From DATCSE01 sp036568605 (GTDB lineage: Bacteria > Pseudomonadota > Gammaproteobacteria > Burkholderiales > Burkholderiaceae_C), in the NCBI GenBank assembly GCA_036568605.1, contig DATCSE010000486.1, positions 1 through 19,116 on the forward strand: a DNA stretch of 19,116 nt, written 5' to 3'. Shown one piece after another: positions 1-6,509 of this stretch. The translations under genes and the position numbers were made by a program. The notes under the pieces are model-generated. The model saw only the letters and a program-made list of their open reading frames with translations, had not been told where the DNA came from and made no database searches. Position 1 is the stretch's first letter. Each line of letters opens with the position of its first letter.

Positions 1-38
1 GCGCGCAGGAAGGTGTCGTTCTGGAGCGGGGCACTCAT
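1..38 (-). CDS. hemE: Uroporphyrinogen decarboxylase, N-terminal fragment (cut by window edge)
   Basis: The gene begins at the ATG at 38-36 and leaves the window after 12 full codons. The visible N-terminus reads MSAPLQNDTFLR, which I recognise as the conserved opening of proteobacterial HemE (PLQNDTFLRA, normally followed by the substrate-binding MRQAGR region, which lies outside). HemE is a cytoplasmic enzyme that decarboxylates the four acetate side chains of uroporphyrinogen III to coproporphyrinogen III in heme biosynthesis. Its ATG overlaps the TGA of the small ORF at 35-124 (ATGA), so translation may be coupled to that ORF. There is no good ribosome binding site of its own just upstream. 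The call rests on only 12 residues, but they are distinctive. Confidence 0.8.
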   Translation of the reverse strand, partial: MSAPLQNDTFLR

Positions 39-124
39 CGACCCGATTGTCGCAAAGCCTCACCGCCGGCCTGTGCGGATGAAGGGAAGGTGCCGAGCTC
101 ACGTTTGTTGATCGCAGGCGGCAT
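35..124 (-). CDS. Small ORF (29 aa) overlapping the hemE start; possible leader peptide
   Basis: A 29-residue ORF starts at the ATG at 124-122. It is preceded by GAGGA (135-131) with a six-base spacer, one of the better ribosome binding sites in the window. It starts MPPAINKREL and ends LRQSGR. Its TGA shares bases with the hemE ATG (ATGA at 38-35), the usual geometry for translational coupling. I see no signal peptide, membrane segment or recognisable domain, and the peptide is basic and polar. It could be a true small protein, a coupling leader that sets hemE translation, or chance. The strong Shine-Dalgarno sequence together with the exact stop/start overlap is the argument for it; conservation is unknown. 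Confidence 0.45.
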   Translation of the reverse strand: MPPAINKRELGTFPSSAQAGGEALRQSGR

Positions 125-198
125 GCGCGCTCCTCGCAACAAGGTCCCGATAGCGCGGGCATCTGCAGCATAGGCCCGCTGCGAGCGCGTCCATCCCG

Positions 199-999
199 TT
201 ACAGCCGCATGCGTCGCACGGCCGGCTCCGGCAACGCCTCGCCGGCAAGCCAGGCACGCACCAGCTCGGCCGGATCGGCTTGCTGCGCGGCCAGCCAGAC
301 CAGCTCGGGCGCGGCCACGCGCGTCCCCGCGGCGTGGTCCGGCAATTGCAGCGCCAGTTCGGCGACGAAACGAGCGACCTGGCTGGACCGCACCGGCTGG
401 TCCCGCTGCGGCGTCATGATCCGCAACTGCGCGAGCACGCCGTCGGCGAGGCGCTGCAGCCAAACGCGCGAGCGCTCGTCGTCTGGCGCGCGCGCCGAAC
501 GCACGAACACGACACGCTCGAAACCCAGGCTCGCGACCGCATGCTCGTCCAGATCGGCCAGGCCGGCCTTCAACGCCTGCGGCAGGCTCGCGGCCCGGTG
601 CGGCATCACGACGACCAGATCGCGCACGCCGCTCGCCTGCAGCCAACGCGCGAGCGCCGTGAGCTCGCGCGGCTCGGGCCGCAGGAACGCATCGTCCCGG
701 CCGTTCGCATGACGCTTCGTGTCGAACACGACCAGCGCGGTGTCGGCCAAGCCCGGAGACGGCGGCAATGCGGGCGTGGCGACCCAGGTTTGCAAGCCCG
801 GCATGCTGACTCGCAGCGCCTGCGTCACGAGCACGCGCACCACGCCGAAACGCTGCGCCGCGAGGACCCGCTCGAGCACCGCCGACCCGAGTGCACCGCC
901 GGCGCCGGCAACCAGCAGGTTCGCCGGCACGCCATCGGACCCTCGCGCCGGCACCGTGCGAATCTGCGCCTGCAACGCTTGTTTCAAAAGTTCCGCCAT
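199..999 (-). CDS. NAD(P)-binding Rossmann-fold (atypical SDR/epimerase-like) protein
   Basis: 266 residues when started at the ATG at 999 (MAELLKQALQ). An in-frame ATG at 1044 would add 15 arginine-rich residues that look non-native; neither start has a clear ribosome binding site. After a short helix, a beta strand leads into a dinucleotide-binding glycine loop (LLVAGAGGALGSAV, about residues 28-41) typical of atypical short-chain dehydrogenases or NAD-dependent epimerases. A later strand reads DLVVVMPHRAA, and the C-terminal part holds helices that include WLAAQQADPAELVRAWLAG. No classical YxxxK catalytic pair is evident, so it may be a non-catalytic NmrA-like or oxidoreductase-like fold. 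It is cytoplasmic and lies upstream of, and co-directional with, the small ORF and hemE, so it may share their transcript. The substrate is unknown. Confidence 0.7.
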   Translation of the reverse strand: MAELLKQALQAQIRTVPARGSDGVPANLLVAGAGGALGSAVLERVLAAQRFGVVRVLVTQALRVSMPGLQTWVATPALPPSPGLADTALVVFDTKRHANGRDDAFLRPEPRELTALARWLQASGVRDLVVVMPHRAASLPQALKAGLADLDEHAVASLGFERVVFVRSARAPDDERSRVWLQRLADGVLAQLRIMTPQRDQPVRSSQVARFVAELALQLPDHAAGTRVAAPELVWLAAQQADPAELVRAWLAGEALPEPAVRRMRL

Positions 1000-1227
1000 G
1001 CTGCAACTCGGTCGTCGTGCGCCTCGGGGCACCTCGGTCGCCATCGCGAACAGTGCCGACTTGTGCGATATCCGTTCGATTGGTTACGAACGAAAAGTCA
1101 ACAATTTTCAGCCAATGTCCCACGTCGCCACATGAGGCGAAGGTTCTTCGTAAACTTCGCCCTGTCCGCGCGGTGGCGGGCGTGTATCGAGAAACGCGAA
1201 AGCACAGGCTCAGGGGATCCACCGCAG
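1000..1227. other. Divergent intergenic region with an AT-rich stretch and a hairpin
   Basis: This gap separates the leftward Rossmann gene from the rightward LemA gene. An AT-rich stretch at about 1078-1112 stands out from the GC-rich surroundings and carries a TTGACT that could be a -35 box for the leftward gene; no convincing -10 box follows. A 7-bp inverted repeat (GGCGAAG at 1136-1142, CTTCGCC at 1155-1161) with a 12-nt loop follows. Reading frames crossing this gap on either strand have no ribosome binding site and look like noise. Confidence 0.35.
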
Positions 1228-1254
1228 AAAACGCAGCGCTCGTCGCTGCGTTTT
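1228..1254 (+). terminator. Perfect-stem rho-independent terminator, not at the end of any visible gene
   Basis: AAAACGCAGCG (1228-1238) pairs perfectly with CGCTGCGTTTT (1244-1254) around a 5-nt loop, and the plus strand continues as a T-rich run to about 1259. The G/C core of the stem plus the T-run is a textbook intrinsic terminator for rightward transcription; the A tract on the left gives weaker function leftward. It lies between two divergent genes, about 97 nt before the lemA start, so it does not end either of them. It may end a short RNA or attenuate the lemA leader. Confidence 0.7.
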
Positions 1255-1350
1255 TCTTTGCGGCGTTGAAAACCTTCCGTCGCGCCCCACCTCGGGTTCG
1301 GTTGATAGCATTGCGCGCCTTTTCCCGTGGTCGCTTCGGAGGACATCTTC

Positions 1351-1980
1351 ATGCTTCGTACGTTCACGTTGCCGGCTCGCCGCTGCTGGGCCGTCGCGTC
1401 CGTCCTGCTGGCCGCCCTCGCCCTCTCGGGCTGCGGCTACAACAACTTCCAGACGCTGGACGAGCAGGTCAAAGCCGCATGGTCCGAGGTGCTGAACCAG
1501 TACCAGCGGCGCGCCGACCTGATTCCCAACATCGTCGCGACGGTCAAGGGCGAAGCCAACTTCGAGCAGGAGACGCTGACGAAGGTGATCGAAGCGCGCG
1601 CGAAGGCGACGAGCATCCAGGCCACGCCGGAGCTGGTCAACAACCCCGAGGCGTTCGACAAGTTCCAGAAGGCGCAAGGCGAGCTGACCGGCGCGTTGAG
1701 CCGGCTGATGGTCGTCGCGGAGCAGTACCCGCAGCTCAAGGCGAATCAGGCGTTCCAGGACCTGCGCGTCACGCTCGAAGGCACCGAGAACCGCATCACC
1801 GTCGCGCGCGACCGCTACATTAAGTCGGTGGCCGAGTACAACGTGCTCGCGCGCAGCTTTCCGACCAACCTGACCGCGATGGCCTTCGGCTACAAGGTCA
1901 AGCCCAGCTTCACGGTGCAGAACGAGCAGCAGATCTCGACGCCGCCGGCTGTCAGCTTCGACAAGCCGGCGTCGAAGTGA
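1351..1980 (+). CDS. lemA: LemA family lipoprotein
   Basis: 209 residues. The ATG at 1351 is chosen because GGAGGA (1338-1343) sits 7 nt upstream; an in-frame GTG at 1327 has nothing comparable. The N-terminus is a lipoprotein signal: positive residues, a hydrophobic stretch, then the lipobox LSGC with Cys28 as the likely lipidated residue. The rest is the long helical LemA domain with the family signature around YNNFQTLDEQVKAAWSEV, QYQRRADLIPNIVATVKG and the closing FPTNLTAMAFGY. LemA proteins are helical and membrane-associated; their molecular role is unresolved. The protein is probably anchored to a membrane facing the periplasm. It is the first gene of a three-gene set with two TPM-domain proteins, a pairing widely seen in bacteria, and probably acts with them. 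Confidence 0.93.
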   Translation: MLRTFTLPARRCWAVASVLLAALALSGCGYNNFQTLDEQVKAAWSEVLNQYQRRADLIPNIVATVKGEANFEQETLTKVIEARAKATSIQATPELVNNPEAFDKFQKAQGELTGALSRLMVVAEQYPQLKANQAFQDLRVTLEGTENRITVARDRYIKSVAEYNVLARSFPTNLTAMAFGYKVKPSFTVQNEQQISTPPAVSFDKPASK

Positions 1981-2014
1981 TCGCACCGGCATCGCCGCCG
2001 CCGTTCCGAGGAGC

Positions 2015-2983
2015 ATGCAGGCCGCGCTGACGACGATGCACCGCGCCGCGGCGATCGTCCGGGCCGCGGCGCTGCTGTTGTTGTGGTTGTCGTGCGCGGC
2101 CCTCGCGCCGCCGGCTGCCGCGCAGAACCTCGTGCCGGTGCCGCCGCTCAGCGGCCGCGTGATCGACCAGACCGGCACGCTGACGCCGGCCCAGACCCAG
2201 GCGATCACCACGAAGCTCGAGGCGATCGAGCAGCAGCGCGGCTCTCAACTGGTGGTGCTGATCGTGCCGACGACCGCGCCCGAGGACATCGAGTCGTACA
2301 CGCAGCGCGTCGGCGATGCCTGGAAGCTCGGCCGGCGCGACATCGGCGACGGCCTGCTGATCGTGCTCGCGAAGAACGACCGCGCGGTACGCATCGCGCC
2401 GGCCAAGGCGCTCGAAGGTGCGGTGCCCGACGTCGCGGCCGGCCGCATCATCAGCCAGCAGATGCTGCCGGCGTTTCGCCAGGGGGACTATGCCGGCGGC
2501 CTGAACGCCGCGATCGACAAGATCGCCCAGCGCATCGCCGGCGAAGGCCTGGCCGAGCCGACGCCGCGCGACAGCGGCCGTGGCGCGCCGCGCGGCATGG
2601 GCAGAGGAACCGGCGGCTTCGATTGGCAGGACCTCGCGATCTTCCTGTTCGTCGGCGTGCCCGTCCTCGGCGCGATCCTGACCGGCGTGTTCGGCCGCAA
2701 GTTCGGTGCGCTGCTGACCGGCGGCGCCGTCGGCGGCATCGGCTGGTGGCTGACCACGAGCCTGCTGGTCGCCGCGGGCGCAGGGCTGGTCGCGCTGTTC
2801 CTGGTCGGCGTGATGGGCATGGGGACGCTGCGCGGCGGTCGCCCCGGGCGCGGCAGCGGACCGGTGATCTGGGGCGGCGGAGGTGGATTCGGTGGCGGCG
2901 GCGGATTCGGCGGTGGTGGCGGCGGCTTCAGCTCGGGCGGCGGCGGCGACTTCGGCGGCGGCGGCGCGTCGGGCCGCTGGTGA
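2015..2983 (+). CDS. TPM-domain (YgcG/DUF477) membrane protein with Gly-rich tail
   Basis: 322 residues from the ATG at 2015, 34 nt after lemA. GGAG lies almost touching this ATG, so the in-frame ATG at 2036 is possible; both leave a signal peptide ending near PPAAAQ. Order of parts: signal peptide (about 1-36); TPM domain (about 45-175) with the typical VIDQTGTL opening, the central QLVVLIVPTT strand and GDGLLIVLAKNDRAVRI; then two or three hydrophobic helices (about 205-270, including WWLTTSLLVAAGAGLVALFLVGV); then a low-complexity tail of Gly with Phe and Ser ending in GRW. This is the standard layout of YgcG-type proteins, with the TPM domain outside the inner membrane. TPM domains have been linked to repair of photosystem II in plants, but the bacterial function is unknown. 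It is probably co-transcribed with lemA and the next TPM gene. Confidence 0.9.
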   Translation: MQAALTTMHRAAAIVRAAALLLLWLSCAALAPPAAAQNLVPVPPLSGRVIDQTGTLTPAQTQAITTKLEAIEQQRGSQLVVLIVPTTAPEDIESYTQRVGDAWKLGRRDIGDGLLIVLAKNDRAVRIAPAKALEGAVPDVAAGRIISQQMLPAFRQGDYAGGLNAAIDKIAQRIAGEGLAEPTPRDSGRGAPRGMGRGTGGFDWQDLAIFLFVGVPVLGAILTGVFGRKFGALLTGGAVGGIGWWLTTSLLVAAGAGLVALFLVGVMGMGTLRGGRPGRGSGPVIWGGGGGFGGGGGFGGGGGGFSSGGGGDFGGGGASGRW

Positions 2984-2987
2984 ATCG

Positions 2988-3497
2988 ATGACCCACCCGA
3001 TCCTGCGCCTGCTGAAGCATCGTCGAGTCGACGAGCGCGACGTGGTGCGGTTGCTCGGCGCCGGCGCGTTGCAGCGCATCCAGCAACGTGTCGCGGCGAG
3101 CGAGACATCGCACAGCGGCGAGATCCGCGTCTGCGTCGAGGCCGGACTGCCGTGGAGCTACCTGCGCCGCCGGGCGAGCGCGCGCGAACGGGCCATCGCG
3201 ATGTTCGGCAAGCTGCGCGTCTGGGACACCGAGCACAACAACGGCGTGCTGATCTACCTGCTGCTGGCCGAGCACGCGATCGAGATCGTCGCCGACCGCG
3301 GCGTCAGCCGCCATGTCGAGGCCGGACAGTGGCACGCGATCGCCGCCACGATGAGCGCGGCCTTCGCGGCTGGCCGGTTCGAGGACGGGCTGAACCAGGC
3401 CATCGCTGCGGTCGACGCGTTGCTGCGCCGGCACTATCCGCTCGCGCCCGGCGAGACGAATCCGAACGAGCTGCCGGACGTTCCCGACGTGCGCTGA
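2988..3497 (+). CDS. TPM-domain protein, short soluble form
   Basis: 169 residues from the ATG at 2988, which is 4 nt after the stop of the preceding TPM gene, so translation is likely coupled. An upstream extension in this frame would overlap the Gly-rich tail of the previous gene and is rejected. There is no signal peptide or membrane segment. A basic N-terminal stretch (LLKHRRVDERDV) is followed by the TPM fold with SGEIRVCVEAGL, an RERAIAMFGKLRVWDTEHNNGVLIYLLLAEHAIEIVADRGV core and FEDGLNQAIAAVDALL, matching the family. It is the third member of the LemA/TPM/TPM set. Being unanchored it may work on the cytoplasmic side, although the TPM domain next door is expected outside; this asymmetry is an inference from the missing signal peptide. 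Confidence 0.88.
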   Translation: MTHPILRLLKHRRVDERDVVRLLGAGALQRIQQRVAASETSHSGEIRVCVEAGLPWSYLRRRASARERAIAMFGKLRVWDTEHNNGVLIYLLLAEHAIEIVADRGVSRHVEAGQWHAIAATMSAAFAAGRFEDGLNQAIAAVDALLRRHYPLAPGETNPNELPDVPDVR

Positions 3498-3516
3498 AGC
3501 GCCGGATCGGATGCCG

Positions 3517-4536
3517 TCAGTTCGGATGCGCGTCGGCACTTTCGTCCGACGGCCCCGACCGCACCGCCCACACGACGCCGCCGATCAGCAGCGCAATGCC
3601 GACCAGCGTCTGCACCTGCGGGAAGCTGTGGCGCAGCGCATAGGCATAGGTCAGCGCGGCGAGCGTCTCGAAGACGATCAGCTGGCCCGAGAGCGTCGGC
3701 GGCAGGCGCTGGCTCGCTTCGTTCCAGCACAAGGTGCCGAGCCAGGAAGCGAACAGGCCGATTGCGAACATCAGCAGCAGGAACTCGGCCGGGCGCGGGC
3801 CGAACGGCATCGTGAACACGGGCGGCGACGCTGCTGCGCCCGTTGCGCCGCTCAGCCCGAACCATGCCCACGTCAGGCCGTAGCCGATCAGCGCGAGCGG
3901 CAAGGTCGCGAGCCCTTGCGCGGTGGCCCAGCCGCGCGGGCTGCGGTCCGGGTGCGCGCGCAGCCACTCGGCGTTGCGCAGCGGGTACCAGGTCCAGCAC
4001 GCGACCGCGCAAGCGGCGAGCAGCGCGCCCAGCGCATAGCGCGCGAGGTCGGCGCCCGGATCGCGCCGCAGCTGCTCGAGCTCGACCTGGTTGACGCAGG
4101 CGATGCCCAGCGCGATCAACACCAGCGATGGCGCGAGCCGCGACCATGCAAGCGGCGTCTCGACCCGCGCGCCGGGCGCGGCGCGGCGCAGGTTCGCGGT
4201 GACTGCGATCACGACCGGCAGCGTCCCGATGATCATCGTCGGCAGCGGCCCGCCCGCGCGCTGGATGCTGCTGGCCAGGAACAGGTAGTAGACGATGTTG
4301 CCGACCAGCGCGAGCTTGAGCGCCTCGATCCAGTCGGCGCGGCTCAGCTCCTTCAGCTTCGCGCGGTCGAACCAGGCGAGCGGCAAAGCGATCAGCCCGA
4401 ACGCGAGGTAGCGGCCGAACGACTGCAGCGCGGCCGGGTACTCGGGCAGCAGCAGCGGGCCGACGAACACCAGGCCCCACATCAGGCCGGCGGCGAGCGC
4501 GAACAAAATTCCGGAGACGAGCGGGGCGGCAAACAT
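3517..4536 (-). CDS. EamA/DMT-superfamily transporter
   Basis: 339 residues with about ten hydrophobic helices in two halves, the drug/metabolite transporter layout. The first half opens MFAAPLVSGILFALAAGLMWG and continues through GRYLAFGLIALPLAW and VGNIVYYLFLASSIQRAG, with the GTLPVVIAV helix typical of EamA repeats. The second half includes LIGYGLTWAWFGLSG, LLLMFAIGLFASWLGTLCWNEASQ and a last helix VGIALLIGGVVWAVRSG. Such proteins usually export amino acids, nucleosides or other metabolites across the inner membrane; the substrate here is unknown. It starts 17 nt after the stop of the AraC gene on the same strand, so the two are likely one operon with the regulator controlling the exporter. 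It ends 19 nt from the convergent TPM gene. Confidence 0.88.
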   Translation of the reverse strand: MFAAPLVSGILFALAAGLMWGLVFVGPLLLPEYPAALQSFGRYLAFGLIALPLAWFDRAKLKELSRADWIEALKLALVGNIVYYLFLASSIQRAGGPLPTMIIGTLPVVIAVTANLRRAAPGARVETPLAWSRLAPSLVLIALGIACVNQVELEQLRRDPGADLARYALGALLAACAVACWTWYPLRNAEWLRAHPDRSPRGWATAQGLATLPLALIGYGLTWAWFGLSGATGAAASPPVFTMPFGPRPAEFLLLMFAIGLFASWLGTLCWNEASQRLPPTLSGQLIVFETLAALTYAYALRHSFPQVQTLVGIALLIGGVVWAVRSGPSDESADAHPN

Positions 4537-4553
4537 CGGGCCGCGAGTGTCGC

Positions 4554-5396
4554 TCAGGCAGCGCGGCGCGGTCTTGTACCCAATTGCTGCTGGTAGCGGC
4601 CCGGCGTGACGCCGTAGCGGCGCACGAACGCGCGTGTCAGGTGCGCCTGGTCGGTCAGGCCCGACGCCGCGGCCACCGCGGCGGGCGGCTCACCGGCCGC
4701 CAGGCGCTGCTTCGCGTCGAACAGGCGCAGCGCCATCAGCATCTGCTGCGGCGTCACGTGGTGCGCGCGCTTGAACTCGCGCAGGAAGTGGAACGGGCTC
4801 AACCCGGCAACGCCGGCCAGCGTCTCCAGCGTCTGCGCGTCACCGAGGTTCGCCCGCATGAACTCGAGCACCGGCGCGAAACGCGGCAACCCCGCGGCAG
4901 GCAGCGAGCGGCCGACCCGCGCCGCCGGGCGCAGTGCCTCGACCAGCAGCACGAGCGTGCTGTCGAACGCGAGCGCGTCGCCGGAGTCCCACAACGCCTG
5001 CAGCAGCCGGCCGACGCGGCGCGCGCGCCCCGCGTCATGGGCGACCGCCTCGGCGAACCACCAGCCGCGCTCGCCGCTGACCGCCTCCAGCACGTCGGCA
5101 TCGAGGTACACCATGCGGTAGCGCCAGCCTTGCGCGGTTTCGGCACGGCCGGTGTGCAGCTCGTCGGGGTTCATCAGCACCAGCGAGTCCGAAGGCGCCA
5201 GGTGGTCCGCGCCGCGGTAGCGGAAGCGCTCGACACCCGATTCGATCGCGCCCAGGCCGTACGCGTCGTGCGTGTGCGGCTCGAACGCGTGCCGAACGAT
5301 GTGCGCCTGGTACAGCTCGACACCGGCGCGGTGCGCCGGCCGCTTGAAAGCGGCGCGATCGGCCGCATGGTCGAAATACTGAGGCACACCGTTCAT
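4554..5396 (-). CDS. AraC-family transcriptional regulator
   Basis: 280 residues from the ATG at 5396 (MNGVPQYFDH). The frame stays open further upstream but would run into the RpiR gene on the other strand. Residues about 20-160 form an AraC-type cupin ligand-binding domain, with FEPHTHDAYGLGAIESG and LVLMNPDELHTG as the typical strands. The C-terminal 95 or so residues are the double HTH domain: LETLAGVAGLSPFHFLREFKRAHHVTPQQML, then AVAAASGLTDQAHLTRAFVRRYGVTPGRYQ. The ligand is unknown. Its position directly before the EamA transporter suggests it activates that exporter in response to a transported metabolite. It is divergent from the RpiR regulator with 113 nt between starts. No clear ribosome binding site is visible. 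Confidence 0.9.
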   Translation of the reverse strand: MNGVPQYFDHAADRAAFKRPAHRAGVELYQAHIVRHAFEPHTHDAYGLGAIESGVERFRYRGADHLAPSDSLVLMNPDELHTGRAETAQGWRYRMVYLDADVLEAVSGERGWWFAEAVAHDAGRARRVGRLLQALWDSGDALAFDSTLVLLVEALRPAARVGRSLPAAGLPRFAPVLEFMRANLGDAQTLETLAGVAGLSPFHFLREFKRAHHVTPQQMLMALRLFDAKQRLAAGEPPAAVAAASGLTDQAHLTRAFVRRYGVTPGRYQQQLGTRPRRAA

Positions 5397-5509
5397 CGTC
5401 GGGCCATCATCGCATGTCGCGCACGCGGCAAGGCGCCGTAACATTCGATGCAGCCGTCGCGCCGGCGTTGCATCGCGACCCACGACAAGACAGAGGAGAG
5501 CGAACCGCC

Positions 5510-6382
5510 ATGACCGCCACCGACCTGATCCTCGCGCGCTTCGCCGGCCTGAGCCCGACGCTGCAGCAGGCCGCGAAATTCGCGCTCGACCATCCGAACG
5601 AGGTGGTGGTCGGCTCGATGCGCACGCTCGCGCAGCGCGCCGGCGCGCAGCCGGCGAGCTTCGTGCGGCTGGCGCAGGCGCTGGGCCTGCCCGGTTGGCC
5701 TGCGCTGAAGCAGGCGTTTGCCGCGGAGCTGGGGCTGGACACCCAAGGCTACGGCCAGCGCGCGAAGAAGCTCGCCGGCCGCGGCCGCGACAGCGCACTG
5801 CTCGGCGAGCTGTTCGCCGTACAGCGCCGCAACCTCGATGCGACCGAGGCACACTGCGCCGCGTCGTTGCGGGGCGCGGCCAAGATCCTGCGGCGTGCCG
5901 GCGCGGTGCACGTGGCCGGCTTCCGTGCGTGCTTCGCGATTGCATCGTCGCTGGTCTACGGCTACAGGCTGTTCCGCCCCTCGGTGCACCTGGTCGACGG
6001 GCTGGGCGGCGCGTTGGAGATGCAGCTGCGCAGCGTGCAGCCGCGCGACGCCGTCGTCGTGATCAGCTTCGCACCGTACTCGCGCGAAGCGCTGATCGTG
6101 GCGCAGGCCGCGCACAGCGCCGGTGCACAGCTGGTTGCGCTGGCCGACAGCAGCGCCGCGCCGATCGCGCTGGGCGCCGACGCCGTGATCCCGTTCGCGG
6201 TCGCGAGCCCGTCGTTCTTCCCCTCGGTCGCGGCCGGGATCGCGGCCGCCGAGGCGCTGCTCGAGGTGCTGGTCGCCGAAGCCGGCGGCGACGTCGCCGA
6301 GCGCATCGCGCGCAGCGAGCAGCAGCTGTTCGAATCCGGTGCCTACCTGCAGCCGCAGCCGGCCAGGCGTCGGCACGGCTGA
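5510..6382 (+). CDS. MurR/RpiR-family transcriptional regulator (HTH plus SIS domain)
   Basis: 290 residues from the ATG at 5510, with AGGAG at 5494-5498 upstream; the longer open frame to 5414 lacks such a site. The N-terminal HTH_6 domain covers about residues 1-75 (LSPTLQQAAKFALDHPNEVVVGSMRTLAQRAG, then ASFVRLAQALGLPGWPALKQAF). The SIS domain covers about 125-260, with HVAGFRACFAIASSLVYGYRLF, DAVVVISFAPYSREALIVAQAAHSAGAQLVALADS and a closing helix. SIS domains in this family bind phosphosugars or related ligands, but many members in proteobacteria control amino-acid or organic-acid catabolism. Because it lies directly before the binding protein/aminotransferase genes, it is the likely regulator of that unit, acting on the operator-like repeats at 6402-6466. 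Confidence 0.92.
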   Translation: MTATDLILARFAGLSPTLQQAAKFALDHPNEVVVGSMRTLAQRAGAQPASFVRLAQALGLPGWPALKQAFAAELGLDTQGYGQRAKKLAGRGRDSALLGELFAVQRRNLDATEAHCAASLRGAAKILRRAGAVHVAGFRACFAIASSLVYGYRLFRPSVHLVDGLGGALEMQLRSVQPRDAVVVISFAPYSREALIVAQAAHSAGAQLVALADSSAAPIALGADAVIPFAVASPSFFPSVAAGIAAAEALLEVLVAEAGGDVAERIARSEQQLFESGAYLQPQPARRRHG

Positions 6383-6401
6383 CCCGGATTCCGAAACGAT
6401 C

Positions 6402-6466
6402 GTTGCAAACCCTCCTTGACGCGGCCCATTTGTTGCTTAGTATGAGATGGGCGCAACAAATGTTGC
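6402..6466 (+). promoter_or_regulatory. Promoter with repeated GTTGC operator half-sites
   Basis: A sigma70-like promoter can be read as TTGACG (6416-6421), 16-nt spacer, TAGTAT (6438-6443), driving the periplasmic binding protein gene at 6510. Superimposed on it are GTTGC half-sites at 6402-6406, 6432-6436 and 6462-6466 (exactly 30 bp apart, same strand) and one inverted at 6453-6457. CATTTGTTGC (6427-6436) and GCAACAAATG (6453-6462) form a perfect 10-bp inverted repeat, and GCAACA-AA-TGTTGC (6453-6466) is a tight palindrome. The repeats flank and overlap the -10 region and the expected transcription start, as a repressor site would. The most likely binder is the RpiR protein encoded just upstream (inference). 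Confidence 0.6.
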
Positions 6467-6509
6467 ACCTGCTGCCGTCATTTCGTCTCATACCGCCTCG
6501 AGGTTTGCC

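Noticed and set aside
35..1222. A 395-codon minus-strand frame through the Rossmann gene
   Set aside because: Arg/Ala-rich shadow of the gene at 199-999. Only its last 30 codons (35-124), with their own ribosome binding site, are kept as a small ORF.
1134..1269. Possible small plus-strand ORF (MRRRFFVNFALS...)
   Set aside because: No ribosome binding site, and it runs through the intrinsic terminator stem, which argues against translation.
2870..2970. Dense GGC/GGT triplet stretch resembling a tandem repeat
   Set aside because: It encodes the Gly-rich tail normal for YgcG-type TPM proteins, so it is coding low complexity and not a separate repeat element.
5397..5509. Search for operators between the divergent AraC and RpiR genes
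   Set aside because: I found no clear palindrome or convincing promoter pair in these 113 nt. A regulatory role is likely but not supported by a visible motif.
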